Shown here: positions 52,745 to 64,000 of the stretch, piece after piece
Numbering within the stretch: position 1 is the stretch's first letter
How the letters are laid out: each line of letters begins with the position of its first letter
Source of the DNA: Siphonodentalium dalli
Taxonomy: Eukaryota > Mollusca > Scaphopoda > Gadilida > Siphonodentaliidae
Direction: 5' to 3'
Length of the DNA stretch: 64,000 nucleotides
Assembly (NCBI GenBank): GCA_032622095.1
Contig: CP136063.1
Coordinates: 30,382,987 to 30,446,986 of the forward strand
The notes under the pieces: generated by a model
The model's input: the letters and a program-made list of their open reading frames with translations, nothing else
What the model was told of the DNA's origin: nothing
Database searches by the model: none
Position numbers and translations under genes: made by a program

Positions 52745-53495
52745 AATTGCAAAAATTAAATAAAATAATTTTGCCTTGAAAATTGGTCGCTTGGACAGAT
52801 TCAACCTTCACCTGGTGATTGCATTTTGAAGAAATATAGTAAAATGTGCTATATGGCTAATATCGCTTGACTGGCACCATGGATATTGGTCTGGAAATTA
52901 GAGAAATGTTAGAGGCAATATCTCACTCTGACCCATGTCTATCTGTGGCCCACATTCCTCTACATCTGGTGCTGCAAATAGGTTTATTTGTACCTAAATA
53001 TTCACATATGTTCATAAGGTTTGCTATTCTGGGCGTATTTATACCAAGTAGTTATTATTACCACGATTTTAAAGTTATCCATCTTTATCTGGAAGACCGC
53101 CCGTTTGATCTCGTCCTTATGGCACGATCAGGCCCAGAAACAATAAAAATAGCAAAATGCAAAGATCGATATCTAATTAGTCTGAGCTTTGATTGGTGGG
53201 TTCCTCGACACTAATCAAATATCCCCCCCCCCCACCGAAACCAAAGAAAGAGTAATTTAGCAGCGTCTTATCGGATTGAGTACCTTTAAGTTATTACCTT
53301 CATAAAAAGAGTTTTATGATAAAGAACCCTCTCAAAACTTTAGAATATAGAATGAACTTCAAAATAACAAGTTATAAAAACCTTCTGAATATCGAGGAAT
53401 ATAGAGAACCTTGGGAATGGCGAAACTTCGGTATAATGAAACTTTGGGAATAGCGAACCTTTGGACATATTTTTGAATTATTTAATTTAATTTCA
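52745..53495. mobile_element. family C fragment and unassigned DNA
   Basis: 53150-53289 repeats the family C right half, ending ATCGGATTGAGTACCT with TTAA at 53286-53289. The left tip is not found. A 115-codon frame at 52867-53214 starts without an ATG and ends in this repeat, so I do not call it a gene. 53290-53495 is AT-rich. Confidence 0.5.
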
Positions 53496-53910
53496 AAAAT
53501 TGAAATGGTTCAACACCGAGCAGTCAGATATATCTTCAATATTTACAACTACCCAAGCAGCCCCACAAACATGTTAAACATTCTTAAATGGCCTAGCTAC
53601 TCTTAGCAGTAGAAGAGACTTCTCCTCTGGTATCCTCTTCCATAAAATCAGATATAATCATGTAAACATCACTGACTCTGCTCCACTAACACCCACACGA
53701 GACCACAAACTTCTCCGCCCCTTCTATCGACCGAAATACCTCAGCACTTCCTTCTATCCCCGAACTATTTCTCTCTGGAACAAAATCCCAACCGATACTG
53801 CAAATATTCAAGACACATCATTGTTTAAGGATGCCCTCCACAGTCACTTATATGAACCCGGTAAGAGCAAGCAGGGCTCCTCCACAAAACCACCACCAGC
53901 GTCAAAATAA
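53496..53910 (+). pseudogene. C-terminal remnant of a CR1/L2/Jockey-like LINE ORF2
   Basis: One frame reads KIEMVQHRAVRYIFNIYNYP and TNMLNILKWPSY, then stops. Another continues as SRRDFSSGILFHKIRYNHVN, FYPRTISLWNKIP and DTSLFKDALHSHL up to a stop at 53908-53910. These are the typical last 120 residues of ORF2 in CR1-like non-LTR retrotransposons. The switch between frames at about 53595-53605 shows decay. The RT core is absent, in keeping with 5' truncation. Confidence 0.85.
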
Positions 53911-54108
53911 TGGTACATAAATTCCAAATGCTCTTGATTTTAATAACAAACAAAAAAACAAAAATTCTTTTACCCATGTAATTATATTTTATTCATGCGC
54001 CCCCTAATAATCCTCAGTTCATTGAGGGTATGGGGTATACTGTAGATGTAGATGGAGTGACATGTCGCCGTCCTACGGTCCATATATACGTACTGGCGTG
54101 ATCGTATA
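53911..54108 (+). other. likely 3' UTR of the LINE remnant, then unassigned
   Basis: Follows the LINE stop codon with a TGTAGATGTAGATGG tail near 54041, the kind of short simple repeat that ends CR1-like elements. Confidence 0.4.
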
Positions 54109-56051
54109 TACCGTAAAATGGGGTGACTTTGCCACCAACGGGGTGACTTTGCCACGTCACTGAGAAAAAGTTAAGAATTAACAGCTCAGCAACAATAACC
54201 AGATAGCAAAATGTTTCATATGTTCTAATGATTTTACAAGTTCAGATTATATCACATGTGCCACAAAATTTGATGTATACAAATTCTGAAGGTCAAGGTC
54301 ACCACCTGACCTTTATAGAACATTTTGGCAAATTTTCTACATAACTCCAAATTTGTAGGGTTTCTTCGAGACCAGCAATGATACATACCTAAGGGAAAGT
54401 TCATGTTTATTGCGATTTGGTCCTGTTTCCATGAATATATTTATTTTTCCTGGTATTAGATTATTTAATTGTAATTTGGAAAAAAAAACAAATTTCCATG
54501 TGAGAATTGAAATCGCTCGGGGTCACTTTGCCATAGTGGCAAAGTAACCCCGCATCAAATTAGAACAGAAAAATTTACAAGCCACATATATTTATATAGA
54601 ATCTATCACTTAACTTCAGTTAATACTGTTATTAGTATGAAAACTTGCATCTTCATGTATAAAAATTTAGCATGGTATTTCCTAATAAGCCCTATTGCAT
54701 AAAAACTGCAAAAAGCCTATAGATGGATATTTTTACCATTGATGGCAATACCGTTTCGAACCAATAGAATACATGTATTTGTACCATTTTAGAATCATAG
54801 GTTTTATTCAGCCATGACTGTGGTGACATTAAGTTACTAAGGCATTATCAAGCTCACAAATCTTCTCATTGCTTGGTAAACCTGTTGTTATGTGGATTTC
54901 AGTCATTGGGCAGTATTTCTAATACAGGTGAGGGGGTTGATATATCTTATACCACAAAAACCATCGCGGTCACCCACCTCCACGCAAAAACATCTCTGAT
55001 GTGTAATCACACCACTCCTCAAAGTTAATTCACATGTGTGTGCTGGTCACATACTACAGTATCAAACAATAGGACTATAGTAAACATATGAATACCCGGT
55101 ACAGGTGTAAAATAAAGTGATTCAAGTGATCATCACAGATTACTATGCATTAATCCAGATGCCCAGTGACTGTATTATACGGTATGTACTGGATTAACTG
55201 TAATTATGGTCTATCACTCATTTACAAAGTATCGGTACATTCATCACAATCTGAGCAGATACATGTATCTTGGTGAGATCATCACCATAATCCATTGTAT
55301 TGGATGCAATCTGGAGAAACATGTGACTGGAAATTCTTAAGAGTATTTAGCTTAGGGCATGCTTTTTTGTGACTTTTCAGTGATAACCAAGACGTTCTTG
55401 CGGAGTGAAGTTTATGACATCGTCCCATCAGTAGCATAGTTTTCGCCATGTGACACCAAAAACAGCCTATCCTAGTAGTTGCACAATATTAGCACATGTA
55501 TTATTTTGACAATTATGTGTTCTCTATATTTCATAATCAAGATTATAAAGACATTAGTGATGCAGACCAGACTGGACCACCCTAGGTGGTCCAGTGCGTG
55601 GTCCAGTCCATTGACTAGGCAGTCCTGTCCGGTCCAGGCCATTCTGGTCTGGTACCCTTGTATGAAGTTGGACTGGTCCAAAGCGGTCTGGTCTACTTAT
55701 ATGTGAATGAATGACCCTTTTAGCAAAATCTATACATTATACTATACCAGGCCCATATAAAATGGACAACAGATACATGTGGCACTGTTATTTTCAACAC
55801 ACATAGAAGCATACAGAGAATCGTACCGACATGTGGCAAAGTCACCCCAACCCATGGGGTGACTTTGCCACCCAACTTTTTCAGTACATGCTCTCATTCC
55901 AAACATACATGGACTATAACCACACATGAAATATATAGCATGAAGTTACCTGAGTTAAATGACTGTAGAACTGTTTTCTGAATTTAGCTTGGGCCTGAAT
56001 GCTACATAGAAATATGCCAAAAAGGTGGCAAAGTCACCCCGTTTTACGGTA
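54109..56051. mobile_element. 1.94-kb non-autonomous DNA transposon with 26-bp TIRs and TA flanks
   Basis: CCGTAAAATGGGGTGACTTT plus GCCACC at 54111-54136 pairs with 56024-56049 with one mismatch, flanked by TA at each side. The subterminal word GGGGTGACTTTGCCAC also recurs at 54139-54154, as inverted pairs near 54530-54556 and at 55831-55873. No transposase frame is found. A nested foldback (55563-55694) has arms based on AGACCAGAC...TGGACCA. Confidence 0.83.
55563..55694. repeat. nested GGTCCAG-rich foldback
   Basis: CAGACCAGACTGGACCACCC at the left and GGTCCAAAGCGGTCTGGTCT at the right form imperfect inverted ends of a 130-bp block made largely of GGTCCAG words. Confidence 0.65.
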
Positions 56052-57061
56052 TCGCAAGTTGGCCAGAAATACAGGCGCTCAGGCTATGAAACATACATTT
56101 ATCATTTTATAGATGGACGTACGTGTTTTGGGTTGTCCATACGTACTGACGTAATCATATTAATACCAGTTTACTCTGACAAGTTTCAAAATTGAAAACA
56201 AACTGTTATATTAATAAATGTACTGTAGTCAGTGTTGTGTACGGCAGACTTATTGTATTATTCCATACTTTCTCATCAGGATTATTACCGTGAAAACAAT
56301 TGCCATCGCCGTGTGTCGGTGTTCTATCATTCGACAATTAAGTCAACATTATTATGACAACAATGCGAGAATTCGATCGCTTCCGTCCTGTGTAGTGTGT
56401 AAATAATTTCTGGTTGCAGGTAATGGCACCTTTGACAAAACTGTGTTCATAAATTAATTTTGTCGCTGTGTACGTAATATAGTACTCGCAAGTATAATCA
56501 CAAATGAAGTAGATAACTTGATTCGTTCAAATTGTAATTTCTAAATTTGTTGCAAGAGTGAATCGTGGAATTATGACTTTGAACCCGAGTCACTAAACTT
56601 GGAGTCAACGGTCAACGGTCAGTCTGCCATCGCCTGGAAATTGGCTGGAGTTGGTGAATTTGTTACATTCGCCGCCAAACAAGACGTACAATGGTACACC
56701 ATACACCCGATAATGATCATGTACATGTACTCACCTTGTATATCATAATGTAAGCAGTTTTTCTCTCGCCCAACGCGTGTGTTGTAATTAGTAATTCGAG
56801 GAAATAATAATCCGAGGTGGCATTTTTCAACTTTGTTTGAAAAGCATCACTTGCCTAACAACCGTCTGTGAGCAACGTTGATTCTGATTGGTTAAGACAA
56901 ACGCGATTATCCAATCGCTGCATATGTGGCTCGGGAAGACGAGTTCAAAGTTCAAAGTGTGTCAGGGTCATGATATATTTTTAGAAACTTATTTTTCGTT
57001 CAACAGTATTGCAGATTCAATGCTCTCCCAGCGTCGAGTGCGTACGCCCAGTACCATCTAA
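56052..57061. other. no gene recognised
   Basis: No motif-bearing frame. TACGTACTG(G/A)CGT(G/A)ATC(G/A)TAT is shared between 54086-54107 and 56143-56162 on either side of the 1.94-kb element. Confidence 0.4.
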
Positions 57062-57105
57062 AGCCCACGGCTCCGCCCCTGCGGGGCGTCGCCTACGTGG
57101 GCTTA
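57062..57105. repeat. GC-rich hairpin
   Basis: GCCCACG...CCGCCCC at the left pairs with CGGGGCG...CGTGGGC at the right. The sequence is unusually GC-rich for this window. Confidence 0.65.
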
Positions 57106-57222
57106 TTAACTGATAGAAGCCTAAATGGACAGGGGTCTTCAGTTCATATTAATTATTTTATACCCAGGCAACTATTTCAAATTTGTTAATTAAACAGATA
57201 ATCCACCGAGTGTAATGCATAT
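57106..57222. mobile_element. family D right-end fragment
   Basis: Matches the right end of the 59706-60233 copy: TTCAGTTCATAT, ATTTTATACCCA, then ACAGATAATCCACC. Confidence 0.7.
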
Positions 57223-57378
57223 GATTATTCACAAGCGTAATTAATGGATCAAAGCTAAAACACTCACATGGGGGTTTCTGTGTGTAGCATTTAAAACAAC
57301 TCAAGCTTATCCATTTGATTCATAACTTGTCAACGATAGTCTACAAACAATTTAATGCCTTGGTGTAACTTTCCCCAA

Positions 57379-57902
57379 TAAGATCGATTATCTATTTACA
57401 TAACAAATTTTAAATAGTTGCGTGGGTATAACATAATAGATATGGACTGAAGACCCCTGTCCGGAAAAGCTTCTATCAATTAATATTGATTTTATTACGA
57501 ATATTAAATCGGGACCGTTTATGTTAATATTTTTAGAACAGACCATTCGGGTGATACCATATTGCCATATAGAGCACTGGGCTGTTCCTATGGCCACGCA
57601 CTGAAAGTCACATGTCCCAGATTGATTTTTTTTATTGTTTTGTTCCACAGATATAAGCGACAATGAGTATAATTAACATTTATTTGTGACAAAATTGTAC
57701 AATAAAATTTCTGGTCTCTGTTAACAGTAACCACTATTGTTCATTAGCTGAACAAACACCTTTTTAGACCAGAAAATATTCGAAATAAAATTATTATTAA
57801 TCGATAAAAGCATTTCCGGACAGAAGTCTTCGATTCAAATCTAATATTTTATACCGCGGTAACTACATAATGCATGTTTACAAAGAGATAATATACCTTT
57901 AA
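57379..57902. mobile_element. family D copy, same orientation as 10991
   Basis: Nearly full length. The left tip is worn (AAGATCGATTATCTATTTAC without TTAA); the right end reads ACCTTTAAA with TTAA at 57899-57902. Confidence 0.8.
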
Positions 57903-58564
57903 ATGAATTCGCGTGGATCTGAATATATCTTCTGCTCTGTTCATAAGTACATATATGTGTTATCGTTCTATTCAAGAAAATAGGATAGATATGGATTATC
58001 AGTTTCATGTATGTACTATGCAGACATACATGTATGATGACAATCAAATCCATATTAAATAGTATCTTATCTCCGTTCGCACGGTATCTACATTGTATAG
58101 TCTCTACATATTTAAACCATGCAGTATACATGTATTGGTTGCTTTTAAGATTTCTTAAAAGCGGTAATATTCCGGAAAAATGAGAATTCCTTCATACATC
58201 TTTCTGAAATTCGAACATGTGTAGGGTTTCCCATGACTTGCGTGTCGGGTCCTTCCATTGGTCAATTAATTTAGTTCACTATTTCCTAGACAATTCACTA
58301 CACGTCACCGTTTCTCTTTACAAAAGAGACGTTGATTGGTTGTTTTTGTTGACAGTAGTAACGTTTGACATTTGTGTCTTGATTACAGGTAAAATTTCAT
58401 TCGAATTTTGAGCTTCAAAGCGCTCGAATCACATTTTTTTCCCACCCGCCCAAAAGTTTCCCTTCAAGTTTTATATTCGAATAAGAGTGGGCAGATTTAG
58501 CCAAAAATATGTTCAAAATATATATATATATATCTATAAATAGACCGAACACAACGCGCATCTT
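57903..58564. other. no gene recognised; TA microsatellite at 58522-58540
   Basis: AT-rich DNA with a short (TA)n run and no coding signal. Confidence 0.4.
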
Positions 58565-58674
58565 AATCGAGACTCTTTTATCGAATGAGTTGCGGATGGC
58601 GCAAGGATATATTTCGCGAGAGCGAAATGTATCTTTGCGCAGTCCGCAACGAGTTCGATAAAAGATTCGAGATT
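58565..58674. repeat. 110-bp near-perfect hairpin
   Basis: Two 53-55-bp arms, AATCGAGACTCTTTTATCGA... and its complement ending TCGAGATT, meet near 58619. The middle reads TTTCGCGAGAGCGAAA. Confidence 0.85.
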
Positions 58675-59090
58675 ATGATACAAGTTATGTTCTGTATTTA
58701 TTCTACACCGTTCAGTCAGATAAGTTCAATTCACGAATGTCACCTCCATGGTTACTTTAGCTACGTTTATTGTGATTTAAGTCTGACAAATAACCAGTAA
58801 TTATGGGGGATCACCGGAAGCGGATGATCGACGTAATGTACGTAATCTTTCTTGGCGACAACGTCAACAGGAATAGTTCCGGCTTGTATTCCACTAGAGG
58901 TATACACTCATATGTATTCAATGGCTGGGATTCCGTTGAATACATGTGCCTCACGTCAATGGGTGTGGAATAAATATTGTAATTGTTTAATCAGATTTGA
59001 TTTGATTTGATTAATTGCAATATTGCCTATTGAGAAAATAATATGAAACTATGATTTTTTGACAACTCGCAATAGGTGCCTATTTGCGAC
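58675..59090. other. no gene recognised
   Basis: Short GATTTGATTT repeats near 58992. No gene. Confidence 0.4.
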
Positions 59091-59298
59091 GGTCCCCGAA
59101 TTCGCGGAGTTCCCAAAAATTGTCGAAATATGTTGATTATAATGAGGGAACGTGTGCGTATATGTCAATTGATACGTATTTTAAACAAATAGTGACACCG
59201 TCATCAAAATAGTGGTTTGTTCTATCAATCAGATCACCACCATCATCATCGTCGTAATATGGAACTAGTCTTGCGACTTTTCGTCTCAATAGTATCAT
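59091..59298 (+). repeat. segmental duplicate, empty of the family D element
   Basis: 59091-59205 is collinear with 59580-59709 plus 60234-60255. It holds GATACGTATTTTAAACAAAT (59171-59190) as the unoccupied target. Confidence 0.85.
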
Positions 59299-59705
59299 TT
59301 GCAATGCTTGTTTACAAATATATGTATCGTCATTCGATATTTACTTGTTTACTTTAGTAAAAAAAAAAAGGAAAATAATAGTCAACCAATTGGGAGAGAA
59401 CTTACAAAAAGGCCACAAAAGGCTTGCTGTCTCATCCCATTCCAATCTGAACCCATAATCATCCTTCAGCATTTTTGTAAAATATTCATCTTGTTTTGTA
59501 TTGGGAATAAATAGTGTTTACACCAACTGAGAGCCTGGAAATAATTTATAACCCATTGGGAGCCCGTTGTGAAAATTCGCAGTAAGTCCATCTCTGCGGA
59601 TGTCTATTTGCGGAGATCCCTGAATTTGCGGAGTTCACCTAAAATGGTCGAAATATGTTAATGTTAATTAGGGAACGGGTGCGTAGCCTATATGAGATAC
59701 GTATT
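59299..59705 (+). other. duplicated intergenic DNA, no gene
   Basis: From 59580 it repeats 59091 onward (ATTTGCGGAGTTC, GGTCGAAATATGTT, AGGGAACG). The frame at 59299-59514 has no motif. Confidence 0.5.
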
Positions 59706-60233
59706 TTAAAGGTGGATTATCTCTTTGTAAACATGTATTATATAGTTACCGGGGTATAACATATTAGATTTGAATCGAAGACTCCTGTCCGGAAATGCTT
59801 CTATCGATTAATATTAATTTTATTTCGAATATTTTCTGGTCTAAAAATGTGTGTTTGTTCAGCTAACGAACAACAGTGGTTACTGTTAACAGAGACCAGA
59901 AATTATATTGTGCAATTTTGTCACAAATAAACGTTAATTATACTCATTATCGCTTATATCTGTGGAACAAAACAATACAAACAACCAATCTGTGACATTT
60001 GACATTCGTTGCGTAGCCGTAGGAAAAGCCCAGTGCTCTATATCGCAATACGGTCTCATCCGAATGGTCGGTTCTAAAAATAGTAACATAAATGGGCCCG
60101 ATTTAATATTCGAAATAAAATCAATATTAATTGATAGAAGCTTTTCCGGACATAGGTCTTCAGTTCATATCTATTATTTTATACCCACGCAACTATTTAA
60201 AATTTGTTATTTAAAGAGATAATCCATCTTTAA
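59706..60233. mobile_element. TTAA MITE, family D, best copy (528 bp)
   Basis: TTAA at 59706-59709 and 60230-60233, inverted tips AGGTGGATTATCTCTTTGT and AAAGAGATAATCCATCT. The paralogous empty site at 59171-59190 has a single TTAA. It has the same length as the copy at 10991-11518 but the opposite orientation. Confidence 0.92.
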
Positions 60234-60564
60234 ACAAATAACGACACGATTTATAGCAGGAACACAATGACTCCGATTTTTGGTCCACATTTAGAGACTT
60301 CTGGTGTGGTAAATTAGAAACCTACAGTAATATGGCATAGTTTTTTGTAATAACTTGAAGGATTAGTTGTTTTAACGGAATTCTGCGGCATTGCATTCAT
60401 GTAACCAATATATTTTTGATTTTTTTTATAATTTATATTTATGTGTAATAATATAATCTTGAGGGCGTTACCATTTCTGATTATGTTTTTTTTTTTTGCT
60501 ATATACACGCCCACCGTTCTACTGTGCGACATAAGCGCTCGCATCTGTCAATATAGTATGTTAT
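60234..60564. other. no gene recognised
   Basis: AT-rich with a T run near 60487. Nothing further. Confidence 0.4.
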
Positions 60565-61021
60565 TCTCGATCCGAGAGTTCCGGTTCACTTTCCGGCACA
60601 AACTTATCGCCGTCTCTGGTTCCCGTTACTTCAGATTGAATTATCTCTCATTGATCAGAAACCTTATTTAATATTATCTTCTCTGTATTCGCTGAGGTAT
60701 CCAAACAGTCGAACGACATACTACTTTATTTGCCATTTGAAGAGTGATATGTTGTGACTCTCAACCGCCCGGCAGTAGGATCACGTGTAGGCTGTGTATT
60801 CATCTATCGTTTCGTGAATGGTGCTTCTAAACACAACCACAAATTAAGACGCATGTTTATTCCACACAATACGATATTTCCACCGTCCTTTGTTCGATCG
60901 ATGCGTGTTCCTCCATTAACGTGAACTGTATTAAATTACAGTTACACTGTGCTGCATCTGTATCATATACGTCCGAGATCCCAATCTGGTTTTGGATATA
61001 ACTATCTTACAATTACACACG
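60565..61021 (+). promoter_or_regulatory. 5' flank of zinc-finger unit C
   Basis: 60565-60920 matches 23555-23885 upstream of copy B. The final 100 bp before the ATG differ from A and B, so this copy has lost the doubled ACAGCGGATA motif. Confidence 0.5.
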
Positions 61022-61873
<852 letters not shown>

Positions 61874-62227
61874 GTTGGTGACATTTAATATGTTCGTCGA
61901 AGAAGGATTGGAAACAATCTTAGATTCAAATGACAGAGCAGAAAAGGATGGCAGAATGAATCTTATCCCTAAATTATTATTTCTGTGGCTTCAAGGGTAA
62001 AAGATATTTGATTCGAGTCGATGAACCTATCTATCAGAATGAATCTTCTTCGTAAATTAGCTTTGCACTATGAACTTTATGATTGGATGGCCTTGCTTAA
62101 ATACTATGTGGCATGCAGTGGATTCCACACATAGAGTTTGGTCAACGCTCATGGGATGATAACCCGATGCAGTAAAGATCCATTTATACTTACTATTACA
62201 TGATACCCAATGTATCAGTAGCTCCGT
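61874..62227 (+). other. 3' flank of zinc-finger unit C
   Basis: Matches the downstream flanks of A and B, with one 52-bp repeat unit near 62190. No gene is seen. Confidence 0.55.
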
Positions 62228-63003
62228 TTCTGTAACCACGCCTCGTTGATAGAGGGTAACTAACGATTCGTATCAACATGAGTTATTTCATTAGATATGT
62301 ATCCGAAATGGTTAAATGGTTAACTCTGTTATTCGCTGTCGCATTTTGTTAAAATACCCATAGCGAGCGTCATATATCATATATGCTTAAATGTCGTGTT
62401 AGATTTAATGTAACATACACAATTCCCGTATTCTTTTCCCAAGGATGATAGCATACAGCCATCCGCCTTAAATCAATCATGTTTATTGTGAAATAATTTG
62501 CACGACATCCCACCGATTTCGAAGAACAAATCTTACTTGAGCGCGAATAAATGTAAAATGTGTTGATCCTCTCACTTATGGGTACCAATCTTCTCATTTT
62601 AAAAGAAATGACCAATGTTAGGTCCTAGTATTGCAAATATATACTTACTATTGAAACGGTATACATGAGACCCAATGTACCAAATTTGGTATGTTAGTTT
62701 ACGACACCAAAATACAGATCTTCGACTTTCCTGTCCGAGCAGATATATCAACCATACTTTGTCGGTTCGAATTTGTCATGGTGGTGGTATGCCAGCACCG
62801 TCGGTGCAATCTCTTGTTTGCAATTGATTTTGATACATCAAAGTTGTTGGCAGGATATTTTCAAACCAGTGGAATTAGACACATACCAATGACCCATTAA
62901 AGCACCACCCTCATATGCATATTACTTGGTGTATTTAAGACTTACGAATAAATCACAGATTTGACTCGGAAAATTGTTATATGTATCATTTTACCATCAT
63001 CTC
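62228..63003 (+). other. duplicated intergenic DNA of unit C
   Basis: Collinear with 10911-12194 in unit A minus the family D insertion. It holds intact target sites for the family D (62313) and T1 (62468) insertions seen in the other units. Confidence 0.7.
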
Positions 63004-63352
63004 TTAAAGGTACTCAATCCGATTGAGCACCCCTAACTTACTATTTCTTTGGCTCTATGTGTAATAATATTTGATTCGAGTCGATGAACCTATACATCAA
63101 AGCTCAGAGTGATCAGATATTGATTTTTGACGTTTGTAATTTTCTCGAGATGTGTACTAATAATTGCCACAGAAACAATTATTCAGACGGACGAAGATGG
63201 ATAACTCTGAACTCAAGTGGTAATAATAACGCAATTTTTACCGAGAACATTCTTTTGGTGGCGTGTTCTGGGCCACAAACAATAGAAATAACAAAACTTC
63301 AAAAATTGATATCTGATCACTGAGCGTTGATCGGTAGGTTCCTCGACTCGAA
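63004..63352. mobile_element. family C element without SINE
   Basis: Starts TTAAAGGTACTCAATCCGAT. 63198-63212 (GGATAACTCTGAACT) is the unoccupied form of the SINE target at 12319-12627. The right tip is replaced by a family D fragment. Confidence 0.75.
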
Positions 63353-63355
63353 TTA

Positions 63356-63473
63356 TTCGAAATAAAATTAATATTAAATCGATAGAAGCATTTCTGGACA
63401 AGATTAAGATAGAATAGTGTATACCCCAGTAATTATATAAAACATGCTTACAAAGAGATAATCCTCCTTTAAC
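63356..63473. mobile_element. family D right-end fragment
   Basis: Contains CGATAGAAGCATTTCTGGAC and ends ACAAAGAGATAATCCTCC with TTAA. Confidence 0.75.
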
Positions 63474-63508
63474 ATGAACTGGTAAAGTACGGCAATTTTC
63501 TAACGTTG

Positions 63509-63596
63509 CTATTTTTTTCGACTCCGAGCTGAGGTACCTACTGAAATGTGCCAAAATTTGGTATAAAACACAGAAATCAGTATGAAGCTCTAACGT
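63509..63596. repeat. dispersed repeat family R1, copy 3 (partial)
   Basis: Matches the first 90 bp of 2988-3180 (TCGACTCCGAGCTGAGG...CACAGAAATCAGTATGA), then stops. Confidence 0.75.
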
Positions 63597-63610
63597 CAAA
63601 TTCCATGCTG

Positions 63611-64000
63611 ATTAATATATACTATAGAGGGGCCCTAGATGATACATTGGGAGAACGACACCCTAAAAGACATGTGCTTACTGTCGTTCTTCATTAATAT
63701 ATACTATACAGGGCCCTAGATGATACATGGGGAGAACGACACCCATAAAGACATGTGCTTACTGTCGTTCTTCATTAATATATACTATACAGGGGCCCTA
63801 GATGATACATGGGGAGAACGACACCCGAAAAGACATGTGCTTACTCTCGTTCTTCATTAATATATACTATACAGGGGCCCTAGATGATACATGGGGAGAA
63901 CGACACCCGAAAAGACATGTGCTTACTCTCGTTCTTCATTAATATATACTATACAGGGGCCCTAGATGATACATGGGGAGAACGACACCCGAAAAGACAT
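63611..64000 (+). repeat. 82-bp minisatellite, at least 4.8 copies, cut by window end
   Basis: Units start ATTAATATATACTATACAGG at 63611, 63693, 63774, 63856 and 63938 and are nearly identical. Each unit holds an AGAACGACA...TGTCGTTCT-type inverted pair, worn in the later units. It continues beyond the window. Confidence 0.92.

Noticed and set aside
52867-53214. 115-codon plus-strand frame
   Set aside because: Begins without an ATG and its C-terminus lies in the family C repeat. Composition is unremarkable.
63611-64000. CRISPR array
   Set aside because: Units of 82 bp are uniform throughout, with no repeat/spacer alternation; the setting is an animal genome.

Overview
This window looks like AT-rich animal nuclear DNA, most likely from a mollusc (perhaps a bivalve) or another marine invertebrate. 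The phylum is an inference from the repeat style and from memory of similar sequences, not from a marker gene. There is no bacterial operon structure, no rRNA or tRNA gene and no clearly intact single-copy host gene. Almost everything I can name is a transposable element, a repeat, or one of three copies of a C2H2 zinc-finger locus.

Layout. 1-2549: the 3' end of a plus-strand Ty3/Gypsy-like element (integrase C-terminus, polypurine tract, 708-bp LTR). 2.9-9.3 kb: small DNA transposons, foldbacks and satellite-like repeats. 9.7-12.9 kb: zinc-finger unit A (broken), interrupted by a TTAA MITE and a tRNA-type SINE. 13.4-16.4 kb: diverged tandem repeats. 17879-23392: a minus-strand LTR retrotransposon with 255-bp LTRs that look identical but a doubly broken gag-pol. 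23.6-24.6 and 36.4-40.3 kb: zinc-finger unit B, split by a minus-strand LTR retrotransposon of 11.8 kb (24573-36409). 37.7-38.6 kb: a LINE remnant. 40.3-48.7 kb: MITEs and a diverged tandem array. 52-60 kb: TTAA elements, a second LINE remnant and a 1.9-kb TA-flanked element. 60.6-63.5 kb: zinc-finger unit C (two nonsense codons). 63.6-64.0 kb: an 82-bp minisatellite running off the end.

The main find is the 11.8-kb element. It has 263-bp LTRs that look identical, a 5-bp target duplication, a Gag whose N-terminus resembles a helix-hairpin-helix motif, a canonical UUUAAAC -1 frameshift site, a Gypsy-type Pol (PR-RT-RNase H-IN) ending in a PHD finger, and a third 966-codon ORF placed where retroviruses carry env. 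The C-terminal 280 residues of that ORF are a TatD-family metal-dependent nuclease with all metal-ligand motifs present. A strong splice-acceptor-like sequence lies just upstream. The element sits in frame inside a zinc-finger exon, and the exon reads on in frame across the empty site.

The three zinc-finger units are paralogous over several kilobases and in the same orientation. They act as natural empty-site controls for one another, so several insertions can be dated relative to the duplications and their target duplications read exactly: TTAA for three MITE families and a 9-bp TSD for the SINE.
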